DNA from: Prevotella sp.
GTDB lineage: Bacteria; Bacteroidota; Bacteroidia; Bacteroidales; Bacteroidaceae
Assembly: GCA_017458005.1 (NCBI GenBank)
Contig: JAFTGH010000016.1
Location: forward strand, 1 to 64,000
Reading direction: 5' to 3'
Length of the DNA: 64,000 bases
Positions 41,818-51,122 of the stretch are shown here, in pieces. Position 1 is the stretch's first letter, and every line of letters begins with the position of its first letter. The notes under the pieces are model-generated. The model ran no database searches. It was given only the letters and a program-made list of their open reading frames with translations, and was not told the origin of the DNA. Both the position numbers and the translations under genes were made by a program.

Positions 41818-43739
41818 GGAAGATTTTGGTAAATACCGCCCGTTTCGTGGTCGCTGTGACCTTTATCCTCTCAGGATTCGTCAAGGCAGTGGACCCGATG
41901 GGCACACAATACAAGATAGCCGACTATCTGGCAGCGATGCACTTAGCGCATGTGGTCCCAGACTTCCTGTCGCTCGTCGTCTCTGTCCTGCTGTCGGCAG
42001 CCGAGTTCTGGCTCGGCATCTGCCTGTTATTTGCCATCCGCCGTCGTGTAGTGTCACGCATTATCGTGGGTTGGCTCATCATCATGACACCTCTGACACT
42101 GTGGCTCGTTATCGCGAATCCCATTAGTGACTGTGGCTGTTTTGGAGATGCTATCGTACTTACTAACTGGCAGACTTTCTGGAAGAATGTGGTGCTGCTT
42201 GCCTGTGCCTTGCTAGTGGCATGGCAACCGTTGGAGATGATGCGCTTCGTGTCGCGTCCCAACCAATGGATCGTGATGAACTACACGGCATTGTTTATCC
42301 TCATCGTATCGGGAAAGGCAGTCTATGACTTGCCCTATTTCGATTTCCGTCCCTATCATGTGGGGGCTGATTTGCGAAAGGGATGGCAACAGATGCTAGA
42401 GGGTGAGGAGTCGCCTTATGCGGATCTCTTCATCGAGCGTCAGGATGGGACAGACATCACGGACTCGCTACTGAATCAGAGAGGGTATGTGTTTCTGCTT
42501 GTAGCACCTCATCTGGAGCAGGCTGACGAGAGCCAGTTTGACAAGATTAACCAGGTGTTTGAGTATGCGCAGGAGAAAGGCTATCCGTTCTATGGTCTGA
42601 CGGCAAGTGGTGAGCGCGCCATTACCAGATGGCAAAACGGCACGGGTGCGGAATATGAGTTCTGTATGACGGATGATATCGTGCTGAAAACGATGATACG
42701 CAGCAATCCTGGACTGCTCCTGTTGCACGACGGAAAGGTGATCCGTAAGTGGAGTAACAACGACCTGCCCGACGAGGCAATGCTGGTTCAGCCCCTGGAG
42801 AAAGCGGAGATAGGGCAAATGCCAGAGGACTCTGTGCCTAAGAAGATTATGACTATCATTCTATGGTACGTGCTGCCCCTTGTCCTGCTCACAATAGCCG
42901 ACCGTTTATGGGCATGGTCACACTGGGTGAAGAAAAAGGAAAAATCAAATAAGTTATATCAAATTTTAAAACGTAAAGACATGAGAAAGAAAATTGTAGC
43001 AGGAAACTGGAAGATGAACCTGAACCTGCAAGAAGGTGTTGCTCTTGCTAAAGAGTTGAATGAGGCACTTGCTGCCGACAAACCCAACTGTGGTGTTGTT
43101 ATCTGCACACCATTCATTCACCTTGCCTCTGTCGCTCAGGTCATCAACCAAGACGTGATTGGACTTGGTGCGGAGAACTGTGCCGACAAGGAGAAGGGTG
43201 CCTTCACAGGTGAGGTGTCCGCCGAAATGGTGAAGAGCACAGGTGCTCAGTACGTCATCCTTGGTCACTCTGAGCGTCGTGAGTATTATAAGGAGACTCC
43301 CGAGATTCTGAAGGAGAAGGTGCTGCTCGCCCTGAAGAACGGGCTGAAAGTGATCTTCTGCATCGGTGAGACCCTTGAGGAGCGTGAGGCTAACAAGCAG
43401 AACGAGGTCGTCAAGGCAGAGTTGGAGGGCAGCGTATTCAACCTCAGCGAGGAGGACTTCCGTAAGATCGTGATTGCCTACGAGCCTATCTGGGCTATCG
43501 GTACAGGTAAGACCGCTACTGCTGAGCAGGCAGAGGAAATTCACGCCTATATCCGCTCTATCATCGCTGATAAGTATGGTAAGGCTGTCGCAGAGGACAC
43601 TAGCATCCTGTATGGTGGCAGTTGTAAGGCTTCCAACGCCCCAGAACTCTTCGCTAAGCCTGACATCGACGGTGGTCTGATTGGTGGTGCTTCTTTGAAG
43701 TGCGCTGACTTCAAGGGCATTATCGACGCTTGGAAATAA
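41814..43739 (+). CDS. BT_3928-family (DoxX/MauE-like) membrane protein read in frame into triosephosphate isomerase
   Basis: 641 residues with no stop before the end of tpiA. Residues 1-389 form a BT_3928-family protein: four N-terminal membrane helices as in DoxX/MauE proteins with a DCGCFGD loop, a thioredoxin-like soluble part (about 180-335), and a last helix (about 345-365). Residues 390-641 are a full TpiA. In related genomes these are, to my knowledge, two genes. The linker [10 protein letters not shown]...KRKD is A-rich at the DNA level, and both other frames hit a stop before the tpiA ATG. A one-base indel in an A-tract near 42935-42946 would therefore separate the genes. A real stop-loss fusion or a sequencing error are both possible. 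Confidence 0.7.
   Translation: MRKILVNTARFVVAVTFILSGFVKAVDPMGTQYKIADYLAAMHLAHVVPDFLSLVVSVLLSAAEFWLGICLLFAIRRRVVSRIIVGWLIIMTPLTLWLVIANPISDCGCFGDAIVLTNWQTFWKNVVLLACALLVAWQPLEMMRFVSRPNQWIVMNYTALFILIVSGKAVYDLPYFDFRPYHVGADLRKGWQQMLEGEESPYADLFIERQDGTDITDSLLNQRGYVFLLVAPHLEQADESQFDKINQVFEYAQEKGYPFYGLTASGERAITRWQNGTGAEYEFCMTDDIVLKTMIRSNPGLLLLHDGKVIRKWSNNDLPDEAMLVQPLEKAEIGQMPEDSVPKKIMTIILWYVLPLVLLTIADRLWAWSHWVKKKEKSNKLYQILKRKDMRKKIVAGNWKMNLNLQEGVALAKELNEALAADKPNCGVVICTPFIHLASVAQVINQDVIGLGAENCADKEKGAFTGEVSAEMVKSTGAQYVILGHSERREYYKETPEILKEKVLLALKNGLKVIFCIGETLEEREANKQNEVVKAELEGSVFNLSEEDFRKIVIAYEPIWAIGTGKTATAEQAEEIHAYIRSIIADKYGKAVAEDTSILYGGSCKASNAPELFAKPDIDGGLIGGASLKCADFKGIIDAWK
42981..43739 (+). CDS. tpiA: Triosephosphate isomerase
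   Basis: 252 residues from the ATG at 42981 ([15 protein letters not shown]), preceded by an A-rich stretch typical of Bacteroidetes start sites. It interconverts dihydroxyacetone phosphate and glyceraldehyde 3-phosphate in glycolysis. Catalytic Lys in GNWKMN, His in LGHSERR, Glu in [14 protein letters not shown] and the phosphate loop GLIGGASLK are intact. The reading frame is also open from the upstream BT_3928-family gene. Even if that fusion is real, separate translation from this ATG would give normal TpiA. Confidence 0.95.
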   Translation: MRKKIVAGNWKMNLNLQEGVALAKELNEALAADKPNCGVVICTPFIHLASVAQVINQDVIGLGAENCADKEKGAFTGEVSAEMVKSTGAQYVILGHSERREYYKETPEILKEKVLLALKNGLKVIFCIGETLEEREANKQNEVVKAELEGSVFNLSEEDFRKIVIAYEPIWAIGTGKTATAEQAEEIHAYIRSIIADKYGKAVAEDTSILYGGSCKASNAPELFAKPDIDGGLIGGASLKCADFKGIIDAWK

Positions 43740-43740
43740 A

Positions 43741-43853
43741 TAAAAGTAAAAGAGTAAAAAAGTAAAAAGAAGAAGGCGTATGAAAACAAAACAATATCAT
43801 TATATCAAAAAGGTGTTTGTGGTTTTACCCTTTTACCTTTTTACTTTTTTACC
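43741..43853. repeat. Second octamer-based inverted repeat, around the start of the SPOR gene
   Basis: GTA occurs at 43746, 43754 and 43762 (period 8) in the leader. TAC occurs at 43826, 43834, 43842 and 43850 (period 8) inside the signal-peptide codons. The arms are largely complementary and enclose the ATG at 43780, exactly as at 3942-4058. The encoded stretch is again [10 protein letters not shown]. Confidence 0.8.
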
Positions 43854-44394
43854 TTCATATGCACAGACTTTTACCGACCGTGTGCAGAAGAAGGTTGAGG
43901 GAAAGGGTACGGTGACCATTCATCAGAGCAACGATATCGACCAACTGGTGAATGACCCAACCGCAACAGGTGTACCGCAACAGCAACCTGCTAAGAGTAA
44001 CAACGGTGTTAAACAGACTGAGCCATCGAAGGAGCATGGCACTCAGACTAAGAATCCGACTACTGCCCAACAGGGTAATCCGACTAACGAGGGTAGTGAC
44101 ACTAACGTGCAGCCGACAGCAACAGCCACCCATAAGGTGATGGGCTATCGTGTACAGGCTTTCGCAGGCGGTAACTCCCGCAAGGATCGCCAGATGGCGG
44201 AACAGGCACGGAATAATATCAAGGCACAGTTCCCTAATATAGCCGTCTATGTTCATTTCTATTCTCCACGCTGGATATGCCGAGTAGGTAATTTCCGTAC
44301 CTACGAGGAAGCCCATCAGATGATGGTCAGGTTGCAGAACATGGGCTATAAGCAGGCTTCTATTGTCAAAGGAAAAATATCAGTAGCATACTAA
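43780..44394 (+). CDS. SPOR-domain periplasmic protein
   Basis: 204 residues. A signal peptide ending near PSYAQ (about 1-29) contains the repeat-derived [11 protein letters not shown] Gln/Thr/Pro-rich low-complexity linker (about 50-110) connects to a C-terminal SPOR domain (about 115-200: [20 protein letters not shown] ... [17 protein letters not shown]). SPOR domains bind peptidoglycan stripped of stem peptides, often at division sites. The gene lies between tpiA and folE, with which it overlaps by one base (TAATG). Confidence 0.88.
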   Translation: MKTKQYHYIKKVFVVLPFYLFTFLPSYAQTFTDRVQKKVEGKGTVTIHQSNDIDQLVNDPTATGVPQQQPAKSNNGVKQTEPSKEHGTQTKNPTTAQQGNPTNEGSDTNVQPTATATHKVMGYRVQAFAGGNSRKDRQMAEQARNNIKAQFPNIAVYVHFYSPRWICRVGNFRTYEEAHQMMVRLQNMGYKQASIVKGKISVAY

Positions 44395-44978
44395 TGAACC
44401 CAGAACCAGAATACAGAGAAGGGCTTGACGAACTTGCCGCACATTATAAGGAGGTGCTGACATTGTTAGGCGAGGATCCTGAGCGTGAGGGATTATTGAA
44501 AACCCCCATGCGTGTGGCTAAGGCGATGCAGGTGTTGACCCAGGGCTATTCGATGGATGCCCACGAGATTCTACGTAGCGCCCTCTTCAAAGAGAACTAC
44601 AGTCAGATGGTCATCGTCAAGGACATCGACTTCTTCTCACTCTGTGAGCACCACATGTTGCCTTTCTATGGCAAGGCACATGTCGCCTATATCCCTAACG
44701 GCTATATCACCGGGCTCTCTAAAATTGCCCGTGTGGTGGATATCTATGCCCATCGGCTGCAAGTGCAGGAGCGTATGACCCTCCAGATCAAGGAATGTAT
44801 TGAGCAGACGCTTCATCCTCTAGGGGTGATGGTGGTCGTGGAGGCTCGGCATATGTGTATGCAGATGCGTGGTGTCGAGAAGCAGAACTCTATCACAACG
44901 ACGAGTGATTTCAGTGGTGCTTTCAATCAAGCAAAGACCAGACAGGAATTTATGAACCTCATACATAATAACTCATAA
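44394..44978 (+). CDS. folE: GTP cyclohydrolase I
   Basis: 194 residues. It converts GTP to dihydroneopterin triphosphate, the first step of folate synthesis. Zinc/catalytic signature [20 protein letters not shown], the [20 protein letters not shown] segment and [14 protein letters not shown] are all intact. The start codon overlaps the stop of the SPOR gene. It is the last recognisable enzyme of the DUF1599-tpiA-folE operon. Confidence 0.97.
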   Translation: MNPEPEYREGLDELAAHYKEVLTLLGEDPEREGLLKTPMRVAKAMQVLTQGYSMDAHEILRSALFKENYSQMVIVKDIDFFSLCEHHMLPFYGKAHVAYIPNGYITGLSKIARVVDIYAHRLQVQERMTLQIKECIEQTLHPLGVMVVVEARHMCMQMRGVEKQNSITTTSDFSGAFNQAKTRQEFMNLIHNNS

Positions 44979-45000
44979 ATCACATTAAGACCTTTACATC

Positions 45001-45573
45001 ATGGAACAAGACGCAAGAAACTCATATCGTACGCAGCAATCTGTGGCTCAGGAGTTTTACCACAGTTGCTTGGGAAAAATTATTATTCTCCTCGTATTCC
45101 TCGGCATCCTCTTCGTGATAGCCGTCATGACCGTTCCTTCCGACGAGAAGATGCAGACGGAGATGATGGATAATATCCGTGAGTGCATCCAGGAGAATGA
45201 CAGTATTAAAGGTGATGGCATCGATGATGCGGTGGCAAACTTCTCCCGTATCTTTACGGAAGCAGATTCCACTTTCAACGACAAAGAGGCGATGGAGGCT
45301 TTCCACAAGTATAATAAGTTGGAGATCTATCGCCATAGTTTCTACTCCACAGCCCGTCTGCGCAACAATCTGAGTGCTGAGGGTATTCGAGTAGGTATCG
45401 GCATCTTCAACTTGGTTATTCCTACCGTGAAGTATAGTGATATCATCCTTTTTGTCAGTACGATAAAGAACTACAACAAAGAGCGACTCATCGAGCCTAT
45501 GCCGCAAGACGAGTATGTCGGTGAGAATCCCAATATCAAGGAGTATCACTATTTGGGCGACCCCGATAACTAA
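45001..45573 (+). CDS. Hypothetical single-pass membrane protein
   Basis: 190 residues. A short N-terminal tail, one membrane helix (about 25-44: IIILLVFLGILFVIAVMTV) and a soluble C-terminal domain, probably periplasmic, ending in acidic NIKEYHYLGDPDN. The VGIGIFNLVIP segment faintly recalls DUF4359-type proteins, but I cannot assign a family. It starts 22 bases after folE, so it is probably the last gene of that operon, and is convergent with the gcv operon seven bases downstream. No terminator hairpin was seen between them. Confidence 0.75.
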   Translation: MEQDARNSYRTQQSVAQEFYHSCLGKIIILLVFLGILFVIAVMTVPSDEKMQTEMMDNIRECIQENDSIKGDGIDDAVANFSRIFTEADSTFNDKEAMEAFHKYNKLEIYRHSFYSTARLRNNLSAEGIRVGIGIFNLVIPTVKYSDIILFVSTIKNYNKERLIEPMPQDEYVGENPNIKEYHYLGDPDN

Positions 45574-45580
45574 TGGACGA

Positions 45581-46843
45581 TTACTCCACTGCCGCTTTCA
45601 GTATCTCACTGAGGGTGGGGTGGATATGTATCATATCGCGCAATTCTGAGAGTGTAGTGCTCTTGCACATAAGGACACTACATTCTTGTATCAGGTCGGC
45701 GGCATGGGCACCGTAGGCATGACAGCCGAGAATGGGACCATCCGTGGCGACAAAGAGTTTCAGCATTCCCTCCGTCTCTCCCATCGCCTGTGCCTTTCCA
45801 TTGGCACGCCAGAAAGCCTTCTTGCAGACATACTCGATACCTTGTTCTTTCAACTGGTCCTCTGAGGGCCCCACACACGCAGCCTCTGGCTCCGTGAAGA
45901 TGGCGGCAGGCATAATGTCGAAACGGATGCCGTCCGTCTTCCCCATGATATGGTTGACGGCACGTATCGCCTGCATCTCTGCGGCATGGGCAAGCATCTG
46001 TCTACCATTCACGTCGCCAATGGCATAGATGCCCTTGACCGTTGTCTCGAAGTTATTGTCAACGGTAATGCCTTTCCGCTCGTCATACTCAAAGCCAGCC
46101 TTTTGGAAATCCTCGCTGACATTCGGCTTGCGACCTGTTGCCATCAGGATAACATCAGCGTCAATATCCTTCAGCGACTGTACGGCAGTCTTCATCTGGA
46201 ATTTAATGCCTCTCTTCTCGAGATACTTGCGTAACCGCTTGGCAATGTCGCTGTCAAGCATAGGTAAGCATTCCTTGAGATACTCAATGACCGTCACCTC
46301 AGAACCGAAACGGTTGAAGACACTGGCGAACTCCATGCCGATAACACCTGCGCCGATGATACAGAGACGCTGTGGCAGGACAGACAGTTGAAGCAGTTCT
46401 GTAGAGGTCATCACACGAGGTTCGTCAATCCCTTCTATCGGCAACAGTTTCGCACTGCTTCCTGTGGCGATGATGATGTGGGGGGCGGTGATTGTTTCGC
46501 TTGTGGCGGTTGGGTTTGTGGCTTTGTCAAAGCCACATACAGTGACGGTATGGGCATCGATGAAGGCGGCAGTGCCACGGACGAGGGTGATACCAGGGGC
46601 ACTGAGAATCTGCTCCACACCACTGCGTAATAGACCGACGACCTGCTGTTGTCGCTCGAAAGCCTCTTGGAAGGTAGCGGCATGGACATAAGTCTTGGTA
46701 GGGATACAGCCCCTGTTCAGACAGGTTCCTCCCACCTCGTCCTGTTCGATGATGACGACTTGCAGTCCATTCTTCGCCGCATATTCAGCGGCGCGGTAAC
46801 CACCAGGTCCCGCGCCGATGATGATAAGGTCAGTTGTTATCAT
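45581..46843 (-). CDS. lpdA: Dihydrolipoyl dehydrogenase (L protein of glycine cleavage)
   Basis: 420 residues, slightly shorter than usual. It reoxidises the dihydrolipoyl arm of GcvH with FAD and NAD+. The FAD site IIIGAGPGGYRAAEYA, redox disulfide GGTCLNRGCIPTK, NAD site CIIGAGVIGMEFASVF and the C-terminal HIHPTLSE with the catalytic His are present. A polar segment (KATNPTATSET) before ITAPHIIIATGS corresponds to a perfect 10-bp inverted repeat at 46517-46537. It is the last gene of the gcv operon, overlapping gcvPB by 14 bases. Confidence 0.94.
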   Translation of the reverse strand: MITTDLIIIGAGPGGYRAAEYAAKNGLQVVIIEQDEVGGTCLNRGCIPTKTYVHAATFQEAFERQQQVVGLLRSGVEQILSAPGITLVRGTAAFIDAHTVTVCGFDKATNPTATSETITAPHIIIATGSSAKLLPIEGIDEPRVMTSTELLQLSVLPQRLCIIGAGVIGMEFASVFNRFGSEVTVIEYLKECLPMLDSDIAKRLRKYLEKRGIKFQMKTAVQSLKDIDADVILMATGRKPNVSEDFQKAGFEYDERKGITVDNNFETTVKGIYAIGDVNGRQMLAHAAEMQAIRAVNHIMGKTDGIRFDIMPAAIFTEPEAACVGPSEDQLKEQGIEYVCKKAFWRANGKAQAMGETEGMLKLFVATDGPILGCHAYGAHAADLIQECSVLMCKSTTLSELRDMIHIHPTLSEILKAAVE

Positions 46844-48242
46844 TGATCATTTGCTTATAAGTCACAATCGGATGTTTTGCGGCAAGCACATCATCCACCC
46901 GTCCGATGGGTGTGTGATGGGGGGCGCTCTTCACCAGTTCCGGATCCGTCTTCGCCTCTTCCGCAATCTTTCGCATCACGGCGATAAAACCGTCAATCGT
47001 GTCTTTCGACTCGTTCTCTGTCGGCTCAATCATGAGACTCTCATGGAAGAGCAAGGGGAAGTAGATGGTGGGCGCATGATAGCCGTAGTCCAACAGGCGT
47101 TTCGCCACGTCCATGGTGGTGACACCCGTCGACTTGTCTTTCAGACCGTCGAACACGAACTCATGCTTGCAGAGTCCGTCGATAGGGAGTTCATAGACAT
47201 CCTTTAGGCACTCCTTGATATAGTTGGCATTCAGCGTGGCAAGCGGTCCCACCTGTTTGATATTCTCCCTACCTAATGTCAGGATATAGGAATAGGCACG
47301 CATCACGACAGCGAAGTTACCACCAGTATATGGACTGACATAGGGCAGGAAAGGCTCCAGTCCTTTGCGGACACCGACAGGACCACTGCCGGGACCACCA
47401 CCGCCATGAGGAGTGGAGAACGTCTTATGCAGGTTGATGTGCATAACGTCAAAACCCATGTCGCCGGGGCGACAGGCTCCCAGCATCGGGTTGAGGTTGG
47501 CACCATCGTAGTACATCAGTCCGCCGCAGTCATGGATGAGTTTGGCTATCTTGGGGATGTCCCGCTCAAAGAGTCCCAGGGTGTTGGGGTTGGTCATCAT
47601 CATAGCGGCGATATTTTCGCTCTCTAGGGATACTAGGCGTTCTAGGTCTACTAAGTCTACTAGTCCCTCCGCCGTTGACTTCACCTCCAGGATATCCAGT
47701 CCGCATACTGCTGCTGAGGCTGGATTGGTGCCATGGGCGGAGTCAGGGACGATGACCTTGGTGCGCTTGCTGTCGCCACGGCTCTCGTGGTACCCACGAA
47801 TGACCATGAGCCCCGTCAGTTCACCATGGGCCCCGGCAAAGGGCTTGAGGGTGAAGTCGGCAAGCCCCGTCAGTTCACAGAGTGCCTTTTTTAATAAGGT
47901 ACATACCGCCTGTGCGCCCTTTGTCGTCTCTTGGGGCTGTAAGGGATGCAGATTGGCAAACGGAGGGAGTGCCGCTATCTCCTCGTTGATCTTTGGGTTA
48001 TACTTCATCGTGCAGGAGCCTAACGGATAGAAACCATTGTCTACTCCGAAGTTATTCGCTGACAGATTAGTATAGTGGCGCACTACCGTCATCTCGTCGC
48101 ATGCTGGTAACTGTGCGGCCTCCTTACGTTGCATATCAGCAGGTATCTCATAGTCACCGAAACGGTTCTTAGGCAAGGAGTAACCCTTGCGTCCAGTTTC
48201 CGATAGTTCGAAGATCAAGTTTCCGTATAATCGATTATTCAT
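46830..48242 (-). CDS. gcvPB: Glycine dehydrogenase (decarboxylating) subunit 2
   Basis: 470 residues. With GcvPA it forms the PLP-dependent P protein that decarboxylates glycine and passes the aminomethyl group to lipoyl-GcvH. The PLP lysine lies in MHINLHKTFSTPHGGGGPGSG. NPASAAVCG and MMMTNPNTLGLFE are further family segments. A run of 9-base repeats (47623-47669) inserts LVDLVDLERLVSLE with codons (CTA, TTA, GTA) rare elsewhere in the gene. It overlaps gcvPA by ATGA. Confidence 0.95.
   Translation of the reverse strand: MNNRLYGNLIFELSETGRKGYSLPKNRFGDYEIPADMQRKEAAQLPACDEMTVVRHYTNLSANNFGVDNGFYPLGSCTMKYNPKINEEIAALPPFANLHPLQPQETTKGAQAVCTLLKKALCELTGLADFTLKPFAGAHGELTGLMVIRGYHESRGDSKRTKVIVPDSAHGTNPASAAVCGLDILEVKSTAEGLVDLVDLERLVSLESENIAAMMMTNPNTLGLFERDIPKIAKLIHDCGGLMYYDGANLNPMLGACRPGDMGFDVMHINLHKTFSTPHGGGGPGSGPVGVRKGLEPFLPYVSPYTGGNFAVVMRAYSYILTLGRENIKQVGPLATLNANYIKECLKDVYELPIDGLCKHEFVFDGLKDKSTGVTTMDVAKRLLDYGYHAPTIYFPLLFHESLMIEPTENESKDTIDGFIAVMRKIAEEAKTDPELVKSAPHHTPIGRVDDVLAAKHPIVTYKQMINDNN
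47623..47669. repeat. 9-base tandem repeats inside gcvPB
   Basis: On the minus strand the units are CTAGTAGAC, TTAGTAGAC, CTAGAACGC, CTAGTATCC, CTAGAG; each unit is three codons, so the frame is kept. Confidence 0.7.
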
Positions 48243-49570
48243 GGTCTTAATTCTTTGATGAAGTTGTCAATTTCCTCTTTGCTTCTCTTCTCTGTGACGG
48301 CAATCATCAACTGGTCGTCAGCAATCTTCACACCAGCGAAATAGCCTTGCTCCGTCATCCTTTCTATTAATTCATCAACGGTCTCGTTCTCATTCTTATA
48401 ACGCACCACGAACTCGTTGAAGAAGGGACGGTCGTAGACAAGTGTGAATGCTCCCGTCGCTAACAGTTTCTCACAGAGGTAATGGGCTCCGGCATACGAC
48501 AACTGTGCGGCCTCACGCAGTCCATCCTTACCCATCAGCGAAAGATAGACGGTCACCCAGAGTGCCATCAGACTCTGGTTCGAGCAGATATTCGAGGTTG
48601 CCTTCTGACGGCGGATATGCTGCTCACGAGCCTGTAGGGTCAATACGAAGGCACGTTGTCCTCGGTTGTCCTGTGTCATGCCAACAATACGTCCCGGCAT
48701 CTTGCGGATGAGTTTCTCCGTACAGCACATATAACCGACATACGGACCTCCAAACTGCATCGGGATACCTAGTGACTGTCCGTCACCAACCGCAATGTCG
48801 GCACCCCATTCGCCTGGAGTCTTCAGCACGGCAAGGTCGGCGGCGATACTGCTCATGATGAAGAGTCCCTTCTGCTCATGGATGGCATCGGCATAGTCGC
48901 TATAGTCCTCAATGATACCGTAATAGTTGGGTTGTTGAACGAGGATGCCTGCTACACTTCCTTGGTGTAGGGATAATAGGGATAGTAGGTGGGGTAGGTT
49001 GGTGACACCATCCTTCTGCTGAATCATCTCTATCTTGATACCATGGAAGTGGGCATAGGTCTCTATCACCTTCAGTACCTTAGGGTCAATAGTCTCACTG
49101 ATGAGCACGGTATTCTGCTTCTTACCAGCGGCAACAGCCATCATCACAGCCTCGGCGGCGGCTGTGGCTCCGTCGTACATCGAGGCATTGGAGATGTCCA
49201 TGCCTGTCAGTTCCGCCATCATCGACTGGTATTCGAAGATATAGTGGAGCGTACCCTGTGAGATCTCTGCCTGATAGGGGGTGTAGGAGGTTAGGAACTC
49301 TGAGCGACTGAGCAGAGCGGGAATGGCGGCAGGGGTATAGTGGTCATAGACACCAGCACCTCCAAAGCACGTCAGTTCTTCGTTCTGCTTACCGAGTTTG
49401 TCGAACAACTGGCGCACCTCCACCTCACTCATCTGCTCGGGCAACTGGTAGTCACCACGAAAACGGATGTCTTCAGGCACTTCGGCATAGAGGTCGTCGA
49501 GACTCGTGATCCCGACTTTCTCCATCATCGTCTGTAAGTCCTTTTCTGTATGCGGGAAATATTTAAACAT
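48239..49570 (-). CDS. gcvPA: Glycine dehydrogenase (decarboxylating) subunit 1
   Basis: 443 residues. It is the N-terminal half of the two-subunit P protein. FKYFPHTEKDLQTMMEKVG, CFGGAGVYDHYTPAAIPAL, YTPYQAEISQGTLHYIFEYQ and NICSNQSLMAL are family hallmarks. Around 48961-49005 a short run of 9-base repeats encodes LPHLLSLLSLHQ with the same CTA/TTA codon bias as the run in gcvPB. It lies between gcvH and gcvPB. Confidence 0.95.
   Translation of the reverse strand: MFKYFPHTEKDLQTMMEKVGITSLDDLYAEVPEDIRFRGDYQLPEQMSEVEVRQLFDKLGKQNEELTCFGGAGVYDHYTPAAIPALLSRSEFLTSYTPYQAEISQGTLHYIFEYQSMMAELTGMDISNASMYDGATAAAEAVMMAVAAGKKQNTVLISETIDPKVLKVIETYAHFHGIKIEMIQQKDGVTNLPHLLSLLSLHQGSVAGILVQQPNYYGIIEDYSDYADAIHEQKGLFIMSSIAADLAVLKTPGEWGADIAVGDGQSLGIPMQFGGPYVGYMCCTEKLIRKMPGRIVGMTQDNRGQRAFVLTLQAREQHIRRQKATSNICSNQSLMALWVTVYLSLMGKDGLREAAQLSYAGAHYLCEKLLATGAFTLVYDRPFFNEFVVRYKNENETVDELIERMTEQGYFAGVKIADDQLMIAVTEKRSKEEIDNFIKELRP
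48961..49005. repeat. 9-base tandem repeats inside gcvPA
   Basis: On the minus strand the units CCTACCCCA, CCTACTATC, CCTATTATC, CCTACACCA follow one another in frame. The consensus resembles the run in gcvPB. Confidence 0.65.
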
Positions 49571-49597
49571 GTCGCAATATCGAAATCTCGAAAATTA

Positions 49598-49978
49598 TTA
49601 CTTCTCACAGAAAGCGGCGTAAGCCTTGGCATCCATCAGGTTGTCGAGTTCCGCCTTGTCGCTCATCTCCACTTTGATGATCCAGTTGGCGAAGGCGTCC
49701 TGGTTGACGAGTTCGGGCTGGTCGTCCAATGCCTCGTTGACCTCCACGACAGTACCGCTGACGGGAGAGATCAGGTCGCTTGCCGCCTTGACACTCTCCA
49801 CGGCACCGAACTCCTCACCTGCCGTTACCTCGTCGTCCACCTCAGGGATGTCTACGTAAACAACATTACCTAAGGCGTTCTGGGCGTAGTCGGTGATGCC
49901 GATGAAACCAAAGTCGCCTTCTACTCTTACGTATTCGTGTGACTCGCTGTAATAGAGTCCTTCAATTACTTTTGCCAT
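49598..49978 (-). CDS. gcvH: Glycine cleavage system H protein
   Basis: 126 residues. It is the lipoyl carrier that shuttles the aminomethyl group among P, T and L proteins. The lipoyl-lysine is in EFGAVESVKAASDLISPVSG, and the N-terminal YYSESHEYVRVEGDFGFIGITDYA is typical. The lipoate ligase gene at the head of the operon would modify it. Length is usual. Confidence 0.97.
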   Translation of the reverse strand: MAKVIEGLYYSESHEYVRVEGDFGFIGITDYAQNALGNVVYVDIPEVDDEVTAGEEFGAVESVKAASDLISPVSGTVVEVNEALDDQPELVNQDAFANWIIKVEMSDKAELDNLMDAKAYAAFCEK

Positions 49979-50020
49979 AATATGAATGGTTTTTAGGGTT
50001 ATTAATAGGGTTTGATAGGT

Positions 50021-51100
50021 TTATTTCTTGTAGTGCTTGTCGTAGAAACGCTTCTTGCAGACGGTGCCAGGGAACGTCTTCTTACGGATTTGGATTTCCA
50101 CCTCTGTACCCAAGGCGGCATAGGGACTGTCGACGAGTGCCATGCAGACGCTCTTGTCGGTGGAGATGGTGTGATAGCCTGTGGTCACCTCACCGATCTG
50201 CTGTCCGTCTTTCAGCACAGCATAGCCATGACGGGGAATCGCCTTGTCGTGCAGTTCGATGCCCACGAGTTTTTTGGGGGCACCCTCTGCTTTCTGTCGG
50301 GCGAGTGCCTCCTTGCCGATGAACTCCTCCTCCTTGTCGAGTTTGACGAAGATACCTAAGCCTGCCATGATCGGGGTGATGTCGGCAGAGAGTTCGTCAC
50401 CATAGAGAGGCAGTCCCACCTCGAAGCGCAGGGTGTCACGGCAACCCAGTCCACAGGGCTTGACACCAGCGGCGATGAGTTGGTCCCAATAGGTGTTGAT
50501 CTGTGCGGGCTTGGCATAGATCTCGAAACCGTCCTCTCCTGTATAGCCCGTTCTCGACACGATGATGTCGTCGGTGCACTTGAAGGTGTAGAAGGCAAGT
50601 TCCTGACAGGGGATGCCCAGCGTCTGCTCCATCACCTGCTCAGCCTCAGGACCCTGTATGGCTAGTTCACCATAGAGGTCGCTCTGATGTTCCAGGGTGA
50701 TGTCGAAGTCCTTTGCCTGTTGCTGTATCCACTCCCAGTCCTTGTCGATGTTCGAGGCGTTGATGACGAGGAAGAAACGGTCGTCAGTAACCTTATATAC
50801 TAATAGGTCGTCGACCACACCGCCATCCTCATAGCACATCATACCATAGAGAATCTTGCCTGCGGGAATGCCCCTGACATCATTGGTGAAGATATGGTTG
50901 ACATAACGCTCCGCATCGTTGCCAGTGACGAGGACCTCCCCCATGTGACTGACATCGAAGACACCACAGTGCTGGCGTACTGCCTGGTGCTCATCTACGA
51001 TATTCGTGTATTGGATAGGCATGTCGAAGCCGCCGAAGGGAGAGATGAGTGCCCCAAGGGCGACGTGCTTGTCATAAAGACAGGTCTTTTTGTTTTCCAT
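50021..51100 (-). CDS. gcvT: Aminomethyltransferase (T protein of glycine cleavage)
   Basis: 359 residues. It transfers the methylene group from aminomethyl-lipoyl-GcvH to tetrahydrofolate, releasing ammonia. FDVSHMGEVLVTG, the folate-binding SRTGYTGEDGFEIY and CGLGCRDTLRFEVGLPLYG are clear. The C-terminal GCV_T domain follows with HAYAVL-like strands. It lies 22 bases after lplA and 42 before gcvH. Confidence 0.96.
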   Translation of the reverse strand: MENKKTCLYDKHVALGALISPFGGFDMPIQYTNIVDEHQAVRQHCGVFDVSHMGEVLVTGNDAERYVNHIFTNDVRGIPAGKILYGMMCYEDGGVVDDLLVYKVTDDRFFLVINASNIDKDWEWIQQQAKDFDITLEHQSDLYGELAIQGPEAEQVMEQTLGIPCQELAFYTFKCTDDIIVSRTGYTGEDGFEIYAKPAQINTYWDQLIAAGVKPCGLGCRDTLRFEVGLPLYGDELSADITPIMAGLGIFVKLDKEEEFIGKEALARQKAEGAPKKLVGIELHDKAIPRHGYAVLKDGQQIGEVTTGYHTISTDKSVCMALVDSPYAALGTEVEIQIRKKTFPGTVCKKRFYDKHYKK

Positions 51101-51122
51101 ATAAATAGGTTTTGTAGGTTTG

